64,000 bases of DNA from Prorocentrum cordatum (GCA_963575745.1 CAUYUJ010020148.1:512367-576366), one strand, 5' to 3'; counted from the first letter of the stretch, positions 21,323-32,940 are shown. Numbers and translations are program-made. Notes: generated by a model not told the origin, from the sequence alone.

Positions 21323-21639
21323 AGCGGTGCTGGGGGCCCAGGGCCGCCCAGACACCCTCGAGCCGTGGACAAAAGCGCGCGCAGTGGGGTCCCCAGGTGG
21401 CTGTCCGCGATGCGATGGCGGCGGCCTGCGCGCTCCAGTTCGACCTCCCCGCGGACCCCGAAAGTGGCGCACCAGAAGTCACCCCTGTCTAGAGTCACTC
21501 GTATGCGTGTGGCCGACTCCGGGGGGCGCCGCGGAGAAGGAGAAGGCTTTCTCAGAAGGCGGCGGAAGATCTCAGAAACCCTCCTGCCTTCTGAGCAGTT
21601 TTTTTCTGTCTTCGGGGAAGGCGCAGGAAACTTCTTGGG
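21323..21639. other. Spacer with CTTCTCAGAAGGC repeats
   Basis: 21536-21610 carries the AAGGC inverted short repeats. No gene seen. Confidence 0.4.
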
Positions 21640-21985
21640 ACGTTTTGGATGCTTATTGGGCCTTCGCAGGGTCCTCTTAGGCCATCTTTAGACCCTCGTG
21701 GGGGCCTTTTGGATTATCTTAGGGCCATCGTCGAGGCTTCTCGGGCCGTCTTGAGCTGATGGAAGCCCGAAAAGGGGAGAATGCGACAATCAGTCAAAAA
21801 CCCTGAGGGACAGCATTGAATTTGGCTTCGTCGGGCCCTGTTTGGGACTCTCTTGGGGCCCTCTTGAACATATCTTGGGACGTCTTGATGCCATACTCGG
21901 CCGCCATGGGGCCTTTTCGAGGCATCGTGGGCCATCTTGGTTGCCTCGGTTGCCTGCCAAGGCCGTCTTGGAAGCTCGGGGCGCG
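21640..21985 (+). repeat. TCTTGGGGCC array 1
   Basis: Dispersed GGGCC(N)TCTTGG units on both sides of a core with CCGTCTTGAGCTGATGGAAG, CCCGAAAAGG and AATTTGGCTTCG. Cores of the same type lie at 51705-51785 and 63870-63960 (minus). Confidence 0.7.
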
Positions 21986-22535
21986 GACACACAGTTCTTC
22001 ACGAAGGACCGTGGCCGCTGGAGCATGGACTCATAGTTTTTACTAGGGATCGTGGCTTCGGGGGCAGGGGGTGTGCATGCGACTGTGCCGTGGTAGAGGG
22101 GGGAGGGGCTCCCTTATTAGGAAACAAAAGCTCTACAGAGCAGCACCTGGCATTCCAACAAGGATCAGTGCGGCAGGATGCACGTTGGCGGATGGATTCG
22201 TTTTCTCACTTTGCCGTCCCAATGGCGTCCCCGGATGATGCTGGGTGGAGACCCAGAAACAGAACCTGAAAATAATATCGCACGTGATTGCACATCCGGT
22301 GTCGATTCGTTGAGTTTTTTGGCCGCAGCATGACCCCCCCACACGCACACACTTCGGGGCGGCGTCGTTTGGAGGAAGTATTAAGCGGGAGCCCCGTTTC
22401 TGCTTTCAGAAGGCGGTTGATGCAAGCAGAGCCAGTGGGTGCGCCCAGGGAGCTAAGCATGGAGCCGCGACTCCAGACCGGCCCAGACCCTTCGAAGACG
22501 ATCCACTTACCCTCCAAGGCACCCGGTGGCCTGGC
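21986..22535. other. Unassigned spacer
   Basis: No exon or repeat recognised. Confidence 0.3.
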
Positions 22536-22715
22536 CGGACATGCTGTGCGGTGTTTTGTTCTGCGCCGCTGTGCGATGCCATGCTTTGCGTTGAAATTCT
22601 TTGTGATGCAATGCTTCACTACGAAATGCCACACCATGCTATGACATTCTACGCTCTGCCGTGCTCTTCTACGCCATGTCATGCCGTGCTCTACGATGCA
22701 TCGCGCACCCTCTCG
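22536..22715 (+). repeat. Degenerate ATGC-word low-complexity region
   Basis: Many TGCTATGC, GATGCCATGC and TACGCCATG words. Confidence 0.5.
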
Positions 22716-23279
22716 CGATCATTGCCCTGCTCTACATCCGACTGTGCGAATAAAGAGGAGATCTGCGCCACGGTAAGGGATGGGAGGGAGGGGTAGGACG
22801 TCGAATATGACGCACGCGCACGCGGAACCGAGTACACATCGCGCGGGCTGTATGCCCACAGATGCGCGTCGGTGGCCCGGTCGCGGGCGTTCCAGGTTGC
22901 ACGCCACCAATGGCCCAGAATCGGAGTCTGGCACGATCCACGCGGCGTCAGAAGCCAGCGTCTGGGTCGTCACGGCACGAGCCTGTCGTAGTCTTCGCTG
23001 GACGCACACGACGCCCATCGGCATGTTGGTTCCCACTGCCGTTGGGCACTTCGATCCGATCGATCCGACTCGATACCAATTTCGGGCTGGCCCGGTCCGA
23101 TTCGGTTCCGATGTTCCGACGATCCGGCGCGGCCCGATGCTCGCGTGGCCATGTTGTGCATCCTGGCGCAGCCGATCTGATTCGATCTCGACCCCGTGCC
23201 AGTGCGGCCCGATCCGAAGCAAGCTCCGATCCGATCCGACTCTCGATCCGATGCTGGCCGATCCCGCCTCCCGCGGCGG
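22716..23279. other. Spacer with CGATCCGA words
   Basis: From about 23050 to 23255, CCGATCCGA and CGATTC words recur. No gene seen. Confidence 0.35.
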
Positions 23280-23450
23280 GCCCCGGCGGGGCCAGGGCCT
23301 GCGCGCCGAGAAGAAGGCGGAGACCGAGGAGGCGAAGAAGAAGGACCCCGGGCCCGGAACAGACTCGGGGCGGACGACCGGGTGGTCGGGGGCAGCGATG
23401 GGGGGGGGTGCAGGCAGAGGGGGAACGCATCGACTCCCCAATCGCCCCCG
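23280..23450 (+). CDS. Lys/Glu-rich exon-like segment
   Basis: GC-rich segment reading RGQGLRAEKKAETEEAKKKD, a charged helix like the coiled-coil exons at 47-55 kb. A degenerate second copy reading PEKNAEVEEAKKKD follows 141 bp downstream (23450-23500). Borders and function not fixed; may be an exon remnant carried by a repeat. Confidence 0.25.
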
Positions 23451-23539
23451 AGAAGAACGCGGAGGTCGAGGAGGCGAAGAAGAAGGACCGGGCCCGGACC
23501 AGACTCGGGGCGGACGACCCGGTGGTCGGGGGCAGCGAT

Positions 23540-23745
23540 AGGGGGGGGTGTAGGCAGAGGGGGAACGCATCGATCCCCAATCGCCCATTGATCGCCGATA
23601 GGGGCCCGATAGCCCCATCTAGTCCAGGGACGTGAGTATTCACTATCAGGGGCCTATCGCCGATCTATCGGCGATGTATCGCTGACTCCAGGTCGATGTC
23701 CCCCCCTATGCCAGTCCCCCCCATATCGTTGCTCTTCAGGTGGGG
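23540..23745 (+). repeat. Dispersed repeat family K, copy 1
   Basis: GGGGGAACGCATCGA, GATCGCCGATAGGGGCCCGA and GGGGCCTATCGCCGATC, then ATCGGCGATGTATCG. It holds a 9-bp-arm palindrome ATCGCCGAT / ATCGGCGAT. Other copies: 26515, 39925, 40590 and 47935. Confidence 0.85.
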
Positions 23746-24339
23746 GGGGCACTGGAAGAGGGGCGGATCCCAGACATCCGGCGCAGCACTGAGCAAGGCG
23801 TAGCGGCCAGTCACTCTTGGCATCCGCAGACCAGATTCGGGCCTCGGAGGCGCCAAGAGATTGTTGTTCATCCTCTGGCGCGTAACGGTCGTTACCCAGG
23901 CCCTCCCCCCCTTCCCCCCCCCTTCGGTAACGGCAGCGATCGCACGCGGGGGGGGGCCTGGACCCCCCACCCACGCGCTGGTGCTCGCGCGCGCGCCCCG
24001 GCGTGCCCTACCCCGCCCAAGCGTTACCGTTACCTGGGCCGCCCAGGTACGATAGATAACTCCAGACCTCTGGCGTCGTGACCTTGTCACAACGTGGAGC
24101 CCAACAGGTCTGGACTCAAGCAGCGGCGAAGCGTCCTGGCTTGCTTATAGGTCCACCAAATCATGTTCTAAGAGCCTTGTGTGGTCTGCACGAAACGTTC
24201 TTGGAACATTTCTGGCCGAGCCTGTTTACTTTTAATGCATCGGGCTTCTGTTCTAAGAATACGTTGTTCTTGTTGTTGGAACATTTGTTGGTTCTGTGAA
24301 CATGTCGTGTAGGCCTGTAGGACTGCAGGGACGCACGGA
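23746..24339. other. Unassigned spacer
   Basis: Contains long G and C runs and short GTAACG(G) words. No gene seen. Confidence 0.3.
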
Positions 24340-24465
24340 CCCTGCTCATTGGACTCCTCCTGGGGACCGGCTCTTCTTCATGTCGAGCCGTTTTTGTCGT
24401 CGGCCCCCGGCGCGGCGAGAGCCCCCAGGGGCAGGCAATGGTCGGAAACCTCCCGTCCTGATCTC
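24340..24465 (+). repeat. Dispersed repeat of the 8745 family, + copy
   Basis: GGGGACCGGCTCTTCTTCAT, GGCGCGGCGAGAGCCCCCAG, GGAAACCTCCCGTC. Confidence 0.6.
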
Positions 24466-24559
24466 TGTGACGCTTTGGGGGGGCCTGGGGAGCTGAGTCG
24501 CTATACCTCCCCTGTCTCGTCCGACCCGGCAGACACTCACGAGTGGCGAGCATGCCCGT

Positions 24560-24710
24560 ACACGCGCCCTCGCGGTCTGGACTCTGGGCGGATGCGCGGT
24601 CGCACGGATACGGTCCGTGCGGGGCATCCGCGACAAAGACGCCGCGTGTCCGCGGGGACGCGGCCCAGGGGCCCAGCTCGCGAGGCCGCGGGTACGGATA
24701 TTCAATAGGC
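24560..24710 (+). repeat. Dispersed repeat family I, copy 2
   Basis: CGCACGGATACGGTCCGTGC, GGGGCATCCGCGA, GCGAGGCCGCGGGTACGGA. Confidence 0.65.
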
Positions 24711-24769
24711 TTACGCCATTCCGCCGACCCCAGAAGAGGCGTGGAATACACTGTATCGGCGTCGTGGGC

Positions 24770-25265
24770 TTTTTGGGCGTTATGTGGGGATTCGTGTGGG
24801 CGTCTTGGGAGCTGTTTGGGGGCATGGCGGAGCCTCTTGGAAGCAGTTTTGAAGCGTGTTGGGGGCCGCCTTGGGGCCTCTTTTGGGCCCGCGGGTCGAC
24901 GGATACTGTTTCGCCCGCGAGACACCTCCAGCGCCGCAAGCAAACCCAGCACGGCAACCCGCGTTTGCGCACGGCCTCGGGGGGGTCTTGGGGCCTTGGA
25001 GGGGGGGGGTGTCGCTGCGAGAGGGCGGCCCGCGTCGAGCTGGTTGCCACCAGGCCAGGGGGGCGTGGCTTGAGAGCTCCAGTTGGGGGCGTGGAGCGCT
25101 CTTGGCCTGAGGCCGTGGGGCCTGCCACCTTTGCGCCTCCTTGGAGCGTTCCTGGGGCGCTCTGAGGGCTCCAGGGCCGCGCCCGGGAGTTCCGGCATCT
25201 CTGGCCCGAAACTGCGAGGGACCTGCCAGGACCTTGCCCGGGTACTTTTCGTCCAGGGACCCCCG
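24770..25265 (+). repeat. TCTTGGGGCC array 2 with tail
   Basis: Loose TTGGGGGCC units to about 25185. Then a tail GGGACCTGCCAGGACCTTGC with GGGTACTTTTCGTCCAGGGA, which recurs after array 5 at 51985-52040. Confidence 0.65.
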
Positions 25266-25385
25266 TCGGGGGCAACGTAGGGGGGGCGGCTCAGGGGGGA
25301 GTGCAACTCGTCGGCGAGGAACGAAACATGCCATAAACCTAAACTTTCGGAGCTCCGCGCGGACCTCCGAGAAATCATGTTTAGG
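25266..25385 (+). repeat. Dispersed repeat family J, copy 2 (partial)
   Basis: GGGGGGGCGGCTC, CGTCGGCGAGGAACGAAAC, CTTTCGGAGCTCCGCGCGGA. Confidence 0.6.
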
Positions 25386-25427
25386 AAGTTTGTTGCTCCT
25401 CTCGGGGGCAAAAAGCATGCACGTATT

Positions 25428-25520
25428 CGCGGCCTCGCTGGCCCCCCTGGGCCGCGTTCCGCGGATACGCGGCGTTCTTTCTCGGATGCCCCGCGCTGAA
25501 CGTACCTGCGCGATCGCGTA
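25428..25520 (-). repeat. Dispersed repeat family I, copy 3 (minus)
   Basis: The reverse complement reads GCGCGGGGCATCCGAG, GCGTATCCGCGGAACGCGGC and CCAGCGAGGCCG. Confidence 0.6.
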
Positions 25521-25699
25521 TGCTCGGGAACGCGAGGGCGTCGATCGGAGGTTGCGGGGTAAGATCGCAGTTGAACGGAGAGCCCCCCACCAGGAAGTTG
25601 GTTTCGGTTTCGTGTTCGTGTCGTGCGTGCGGTCGAGACGAAGCTGCGTGGGCGTGCGAGAGGAATGATGCCGCCGTGGCTAGAAGCTGTGGAGCCCGT

Positions 25700-26410
25700 T
25701 GTCCGGTTGTCCGTCTCCCCCCAACGGCGCGCGGTGGCTGGGTGTGTCCCGTCGGTGGCGCGTCGGTGTCCCGTCGGTGGCGCGCGGTGTCCCGACGGTG
25801 GCTCCGGGTGTCCCGCCGTGGTGTCTCGATGGTAGCTCGTGAGATCAGTTGTGAGATCGATTGTGCGATCGGTAGTGATATCGATTGCGTGATCGATCGT
25901 GATCGTGAGATCAATATCTTGTGCCTCGTTGGTGGCGCGTGCCCCGTCGGTGGCGCGGGGTGCCCTGTCGGTGGCGCGGGGTGTCCCGACGGTGGCTCCG
26001 CGTGTCCCGCTTTGTTGTTTTGATGGTAGCTGGTGAGATCAGTTGAGGGATCGATAGCGAGATCGATAGTGATATGGATTGCGTGATCTATTGTGATCGT
26101 GGGATCGATCGTGAGATCGAGAGATAGATCGTGAGATTGATCGTGAGATGGATCGTGAGATATCGATCGCAACAGATATTTGGCTGTGGGTGCCCCCCCC
26201 CGTGGCTGGGGGTGCCCCATCATGGCGTCCCGATGGTGTCGCGTGAGATCTCTTGTGAGGTCGATTGTGAGATCTCTTATGAGATCGAAATTGAGATCGA
26301 TAGGTATGTCGATCGTGAGATCGATAGTGCGATCGATATCGAGAGCGATAGTGAGATCGATGATGAGATCGATGGTGAAATTCGTGAGATCGATGATGCC
26401 ATCTCATCAC
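25700..26410 (+). repeat. Higher-order array: GTCCCGTCGGTGGCGCG block plus GATC-rich block
   Basis: A GTGTCCCGTCGGTGGCGCG minisatellite (25746-25815 and 25928-26010, weaker at 26190) alternates with GATC-rich stretches of GAGATCGATTGTGAGATCGA type. The start GATGGTAGCT(C/G)GTGAGATC recurs near 25828 and 26021, with a variant near 26232, so the pair repeats about every 200 bp. Confidence 0.8.
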
Positions 26411-26514
26411 CATCGCAGTCACCGCAGTTGTTGTCAGTGGATTTCCTTTCCCCCCAAAACCTCCTTATCACCCGAAGGGTGGTCGTATAAGTATGGGTAC
26501 TTTCCCCGCTCTTG

Positions 26515-26650
26515 AGCATCGTTCCCCAGTCGCCCATGGATCGCCGATAGGGGCCCGCTCGCCCGCCCCGCCCAGGAACGTGCGGAGCCGCTATCGTGGC
26601 CTATCGCCGATCTGATGGCGATGTATTGCCATCATATCCCCCACGACAGC
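26515..26650 (+). repeat. Dispersed repeat family K, copy 2
   Basis: CGCCCATGGATCGCCGATAG, GGCCTATCGCCGATCTGATG. Most diverged copy. Confidence 0.8.
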
Positions 26651-26837
26651 AGGTGCATAAGATAAGAAATCGGCCTGTCAGCAGGTGCCCCACGGAAATT
26701 GGTCATGCTTGGCGTATGCCCAGCAGCCCATCCAAAAACAATCGCCAGGCGAGTTGCCTGAATGGGAGATGTTTTGCAGGGGCGGCGACGAGGACGACGC
26801 CGAGGACGACAGGAGTAATATATAAAGGCCGTTGCGA

Positions 26838-27108
26838 GTCTTTCGCTCTGGAGCTTCTTGGAGGCCTTTTGGGTCCATCTTGGAGTCTCCTTAGGGGCAA
26901 CTTTTGAGGCCTTCGGGATGCCTCTTGGGGCTCTCTTGGGGCCCTGTCTCTTGGGGCCCTCTTGGAGGCCTTGGGGGCCATTCTGGGGCTGTCTCGGGGG
27001 CCATCGACCAAATAAGGGAAGGTTCGTGCTGTCAGCCCCCCCCCCCCCCTCGAGGCCCGAAACATCGCCTCTTGGGGGCATCTCAGGCCGCTCTTGGAGC
27101 GCTCTGGG
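26838..27108 (+). repeat. TCTTGGGGCC array 3
   Basis: CTTGGGGCC and TCTTGGAGGCC units up to the start of the CA/CG tract. Confidence 0.65.
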
Positions 27109-27109
27109 G

Positions 27110-27223
27110 CGCTCACACACACTCGCACACACACGCACACACACACGAACACGCACACGCACACGCACACGCACACGCGCACGCGCACGCGCACGCGCAC
27201 ACACTCACACACACACACACACA

Positions 27224-27274
<51 letters not shown>

Positions 27275-27303
27275 CCGCCCGCCCGCCCGCCCGCCCGCCC
27301 GCC

Positions 27304-27338
<35 letters not shown>

Positions 27339-27482
27339 CCCCCCCCCCGCACGCACGCACGCGCACACGCGCACACGCGCACACGCGCACACGCGCACCG
27401 CGCACACGCGCACACGCGCACACGCGCACACGCGCACGCGCACGCACACGCACACGCACACACGCACAAGCACACAAACACA

Positions 27483-27517
<35 letters not shown>

Positions 27518-28065
27518 GCACACGCACACGCACACGCACACGCACACGCACACGCACACGCACACGCCCACGCACAAACACACGCACACACACATACACA
27601 CGCACACGCACGCACAGGCTTTTCCTCTCCCACGCACAACACACACAACACACGCGCACGGACGCATGCACGCACGCACGCACGCGCGGACACACACCCG
27701 CACACACACACCGCACACACACACACCGCACACACACTCACCCGCACACACACCCGCACACCACACCCACACACACACAAACACACGCGCACGCACACCC
27801 GCACGCACACACGCACGCACCACGCACGCACACCCACCACGCACACCCACACGCACACCCACACGCACCCCCCCCCCCCCCCCCCCCACACAACACACAC
27901 ACACCACACACACACACCACACGCACACACCACACACACACAACACACACACACACACGCACACAGACACAACACCCACACACACACACGCACACAACAC
28001 ACACACACACACACGGCACACACACCACGCATACAACACACCACACACACGCGCACACACACACA

Positions 28066-28104
<39 letters not shown>

Positions 28105-29216
28105 GAACACCCGCACGAACACCCGCACGCACACCCGCACGCACACCCGCACGCACACCCGCACGCACATCCGCACGCACATCCACACCCACACCCACAC
28201 CCACACCCACACCCACACGCACACCCACACGCACATGCACACGCACACGCACGCACACACGCACAGACTTACACACGCACGCACACACACGCACACACGC
28301 ACACACGCACACACACACCCACGCACCCACGCACACACGCACGCACGCACACACGCACGCACGCACACACGCACACACGCACACACACACACATACACAC
28401 GCACAACGCACCAGCGCACGCACACAGCACACACACACGCACACACACATCCGCACAAACACGCGCACACACACACGCACACACACACCCACCCATACGC
28501 ACACACCACACACCACGCACCCACACACACACGCACACACACACACACGCACACACACACACACGCACACACACGCTTACACACACACGCACGCTTGCAC
28601 TCACGCACACACGCACACACCCACGCACACACACACAACACACAAGCCCACACACACACCACGCACACACACACACACACACCCACGCACCACACCACAC
28701 GCAGACCCACACCCACACCCACACCCACCCACCAAACACACCCCACCAACCCACACCCACACCCACCCCACCCACCCTCCCCCCCCCACCCCCCCCCACC
28801 CCCCCTCCCCCCGCCCCCCATCCCCCCCCCCACCCCCAACCTTCCCACCCCCCCCCCCCCCCTCAGCACCCACTTACCCACGCTTCCACCCTTCCCCCCC
28901 CACCCACGCACCACGCACCCACCCCCCCACCCCCACACCCACACACCCACGCACCCACGCACCACGCACCCACACGCACACACGCACGCACACGCACACA
29001 CAGACAGACAGACAGACAGACTGACAGGCAGACAGACTGACAGACAGACAGGCAGACAGGCAGACAGACAGACAGACAGGCAGACAGACAGACAGACGCA
29101 CACACACACAGACGCACGCACACGCACACGCACACGCGCACGCGCACGCGCACGCGCACGCGCACGCGCACACACACATACACATACAATACAAACATAC
29201 ACACATACACACACAC

Positions 29217-29284
<68 letters not shown>

Positions 29285-29615
29285 GCGCACACACACACAC
29301 ACCGCAGGCACACACACGCCAACGCCCCCCGCCCACGCCCCCCGCCCACGCCCACGCCCACGCCACCACGCCCGCACGCTCGCACGCCCGCACGCCCGCA
29401 CGCCCGCTGGCTCGCACGCGCACACACACGCTCACGCACGCGCACACACACGCTCACGCACGCACGCACTCACGCGCACACGCACGCACGCAAACGCAAA
29501 CGCACACGCACACGCACACGCACACGCACACGCACACGCACACTCACACACCACATACACACCACAAACCCAGACACACACACACACACATTCACACACA
29601 CACACACACACACTT
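27110..29615 (+). repeat. 2.5-kb alternating purine-pyrimidine tract (CA/CG)
   Basis: Blocks of CACACG, ACGC, CACCC and CCCGCC, plus CAGA (about 29003-29095) and C-rich stretches (28745-28880). Every long open frame here (up to 932 codons) is Thr-His, Ala-Arg or Val-Cys repeat translation. Confidence 0.95.
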
Positions 29616-29930
29616 GCCAGGTCAAGAGACCATCTGCGACCCTGAAGCCTTTATGAGGCAAGTAGCTAGGAATGCTGTAGTATTCGATGCTGTCGCTGCC
29701 GAATGTGTACCTGGTTCTGGCGACGTGGATGACGCCCACGGTGCCCGAGCTGTGCAACAGGAGCGCATCAACAAAGCGCTAAGCGCTCGCGCTGTACAGC
29801 AGAGGTATGTTTTCACATTTGCATACGTGGGTCTTCGTTGGCCAGCGCAACATATGCCAATCCCTGGGCCCCCCCCGCGGTTGCAGCACTACGAATCTCG
29901 TTTTTGGAGAGCTGTGCGCGAACGCCCCCC
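29616..29930 (+). repeat. Direct repeat A (pair with 31566-31880)
   Basis: GCCAGGTCAAGAGACCAT, GGCGACGTGGATGA, GTACAGCAGAGGTA, GTGGGTCTTCGTTGGCCA and ACTACGAATCTCG occur in the same order in both copies. Frames in both read PGQETI(C/R)DPE and GDVD(D/E)A. I cannot decide which strand, if any, is coding. Confidence 0.8.
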
Positions 29931-30640
29931 GACTGAAGAATTGAATGCGCCGCCTTTCTGCCGCACCAACCGCGAGAGGAAAGGGCGATTTGTGTGCATG
30001 CGCGTCAAGCTCAAAGCGCAGCGGAGGGACGGGAGGGGGCAGAGACGTAGTGCAGAGAGACCGATGCAGCGGCTGACAACTATGCGCTTGCCGCCATGCC
30101 TGTGCATTTTGAGATTCTTGTGGGATTGAGCTCGGAGTTTGATTTCGAAGAAGTAGTGGTCGCCGGTGTCGCCTATGTCCGCAGAGACCCTTGCGGGCCT
30201 GGAAAAAACTCTGAGGTACCAAAGGAGTGAGAAGGGAGAAGGAAAGAGCGGGGGAAAAGGAGCGACGGAGGGGCGACGGAAACGCAGAAAGAGGGGCGGA
30301 GCGAGAAGAGGTAGAGGAAACAAGGGGAGAGACGCAAGTGGGACGACCCACGACAAACTAAGATGTGACACGCACTACGACAATCACTGCGCCAAAACAT
30401 AATCTAAAGCCTGAACATAGCCAAAGGAAAACACATCTAGAAAGGTCAAGCCTGAACCCTCGAACAGCGTATCTGGCGGCACAGCCATGACGACTTCAGA
30501 AGACCTTTGAGCGGACCAGTGTAACAATGGGCAACGAGTGTCGAGGCCTAGTTGCAGAACCAGGGGAGGCGAAGTGGAGCGCCTCAAGCCAGGGAGGCCT
30601 CAGCCTGCGACCGACACAGACATGATTAATACGAAGGCTT
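29931..30640. other. Unassigned interval between direct repeats
   Basis: Less GC-biased DNA with an A/G-rich stretch (30230-30330). No recognised gene. Confidence 0.3.
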
Positions 30641-31237
30641 ATGCAACGAGCGGCGCACTTGAGTCTGACCCGACATTCGCAGGGCCGAATAACCCATGAG
30701 GCGAAACGCGTAGCAATGGGTTTGGCACAAGCTGTCTCGCTGGAGACACAACTGCGCTCGGGAAGGAGACGGCGAGTGGATATATTGAAAGTTATGGTTG
30801 CACGGCCGAGGGAACACACTATTTCATGTGCGAGCGATAAGCCCAACCCGGGCTGGGTCATGGCATCCTCCATTGAAGAGGCGGAACACGGAAACGCCAT
30901 GTGGCGGTGTACAAGCGGCGACGACGACGATGGGGGTACCAAGCGAGAGGAAAGGAGGGAGGGGAAAGGGGACGGGGACGACGAGCACGACCGAGACCGA
31001 AACGACGACCCGACCTTTAAGCAGAAACACGCGGAACGCCCAAACCATCCCCGAGGCTCCATATTGCGCGGCGCGCGCGGTGATACCAGAAGCGGCATGG
31101 AAGAAACGACGACGACAGCGACGACGACAACGACAATGATAAAACGGCAAGACCCAGCCAGGAGAGAGGACTGGGAGGAGGGAGGTGAGGACAAATATTG
31201 CTCCCCTTGGCGCACCGCCTACGCGGAGGAATGCTGA
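30641..31237 (+). CDS. Unassigned ORF between direct repeats
   Basis: 199-codon frame with protein-like segments ITHEAKRVAMGLAQAVSLET, DILKVMVARPREHTISC, and KPNPGWVMASSIEEAEHGNA followed by MWRC. The W-V..S-S-I-E-E-A..G-N-A-M-W-R-C segment recalls zinc-binding pieces of dinoflagellate retroelement proteins, but that is memory, not evidence. The tail is Asp/Arg/Thr low complexity. A competing 239-codon frame lies on the minus strand (30496-31215). The element-like setting (flanking direct repeats) suggests a mobile origin. Confidence 0.3.
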   Translation: MQRAAHLSLTRHSQGRITHEAKRVAMGLAQAVSLETQLRSGRRRRVDILKVMVARPREHTISCASDKPNPGWVMASSIEEAEHGNAMWRCTSGDDDDGGTKREERREGKGDGDDEHDRDRNDDPTFKQKHAERPNHPRGSILRGARGDTRSGMEETTTTATTTTTMIKRQDPARREDWEEGGEDKYCSPWRTAYAEEC

Positions 31238-31565
31238 GCCAGGGAAGACGCGCGGGCGGTGTCGGCAAGCTTAGACGGAACGTCTCGGACTTCTGCAGTG
31301 TGCCACTGTACAAACGAAGATTGTTGCGCGATTGGTGTGAAGCCGTTGTAAGACTGGGGCATTGGTTGGGGCGGAGAAAACATGGGGGAGCAGGGACAAG
31401 AAGAGAGGGGGGCAAAAGCAGAGGGAGTATGGGCGCGGAGCAAAATCAGCAGGTTGCCGCACAAACGAATTGTAAAGATTCTTTGAAGTGGCCGCAAAGC
31501 GATTCATGGACATGCACTGTAGTACCGACGGAATGCCCTGGAACACGGTGAAGCGCGTCCGACGC

Positions 31566-31880
31566 ATTTGCCAGGTCAAGAGACCATTCGTGACCCTGAG
31601 ACCTTTATTCAGCAACTTGTTAGGATTGGTCTACGATTCGATGTTGTAGCTGCCGGGTGTGTACTTGGCGCTGGCGACGTGGATGAAGCCGACGGTGGCC
31701 GAGACGCGCAACAGGAGTGCATCAAAGAAGTGCTCGCGCTGTACAGCAGAGGTACGTTTTCACGCTGGCATATGTGGGTCTTCGTTGGCCATCGCCCCAT
31801 GTGCCAATCGCTGGCCCTCTCCGCGGTTGCAAACTACGAATCTCGCTTCCAGCGAGATGTGCGTGAACGCCCCTGGACAC
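31566..31880 (+). repeat. Direct repeat B (pair with 29616-29930)
   Basis: Second copy, about 1.95 kb downstream in the same orientation, with substitutions and small indels relative to copy A. Confidence 0.8.
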
Positions 31881-32162
31881 ATGCACACATTATCCGTAAG
31901 GGCTTCGCCCCCTGCCGCCGGCCCCCTCTCTCGGAGAATGGGCCATGGAAGAGCTAAGTCATGAGGCTTTGGCGCTGTCGTGCAGCAGTATCGGAACTTC
32001 ATGCGAGGCCGATTCGCAATCGGCAAAACCAACTGATCACAAGAGGGGTTACCACACAGGGCGATTGGTAAGACGTGTATGGTTTACGAGCTTGGTTACC
32101 ACACCTTGGGATTAAAGGGCCGAGGGAGTACTCGCAGTTTGGGTTACCACGCCTTGCGATGG

Positions 32163-32476
32163 ATGTGCGTGAGGGGTGGCACCGAATTTCAGAAATGTGG
32201 CAAATCCCCTGTGTTTTTGGACCCTGACCCCGCGGATCTGCGTCAGGGGTGGCACCGAATTTCAGAAATGTGGCAAATCCCCTGTGTTTTTGGACCCTGA
32301 CCCCGCGGATCTGCGTGAGGGGTGGCACCGAATTTCAGAAATGTGCACATCCCGTGTGTTTTTGGACCCTGACCCCGCGGATCTGCGTGAGGGGTGGCAC
32401 CGAATTTCAGAAATGTGGCACATCCCGTGTGTTTTTGGACCCTGACCCCGCGGATCTGCGTGAGGGGTGTTCGAGC
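32163..32476 (+). repeat. 73-bp satellite, about 4.3 near-identical units
   Basis: GGCACCGAATTTCAGAAATG starts at 32178, 32251, 32324 and 32396. Each unit ends CCCTGACCCCGCGGATCTGC. Very low divergence, so recent. Confidence 0.95.
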
Positions 32477-32677
32477 CCCCCCAGCAATTCAGACAACGCG
32501 CCCAGGGGGTGCTAAAAATCCCGTTTGGGCCTCCCCCCCCCTCGCGCGGTCAATCAACTAGTTACAGTAACCAGCAAGAAACAGAATTGTAACACTGGAA
32601 ACTACAAGCTACAACTGGTACTGGAAACTGCGAGCCCGTGCCTCGCAGCCTGGTGGCCCCACAAGGGGGCCGGCGGA

Positions 32678-32728
32678 CATGTGCATGTGTATTTGTATGT
32701 GTGGCACATACAAATACACATGCACATG
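32678..32728. repeat. Perfect 24-bp inverted repeat with 3-base loop
   Basis: Left arm 32678-32701 (starts CATGTGCATGTGTATTTG), loop TGG, right arm 32705-32728 (ends AATACACATGCACATG). All 24 pairs match. An ACACAT tract follows to about 32785. Confidence 0.95.
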
Positions 32729-32789
32729 CACAGACACATACACATACACATACACATGTACATACACATACACATGCACATACACACTG

Positions 32790-32940
32790 GTCTACCGCGA
32801 TATAGCCCGCGTGACACTTGGGTACCCCGAGTGCCAGCAAGCGCCGCGAGTAGTACGCCTCGGAGCTGGCGTAGAAACGCCATGCTTGCCTGAGTTGCCG
32901 CGGGAAGAACGGCGAGGGGAAGTCCCGCTCGCTCTTCCAC
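32790..32940 (-). CDS. Possible minus-strand exon
   Basis: The minus frame reads AGLPLAVLPAATQASMAFLR, QLRGVLLAALAGTRG and VSRGLYRG, a plausible hydrophobic segment. No family and no fixed borders. Could be chance. Confidence 0.2.

Noticed and set aside
27113-29656. Open frames of 485-932 codons on both strands
   Set aside because: Pure translation of CA/CG repeats (Thr-His, Arg-Thr, Val-Cys).
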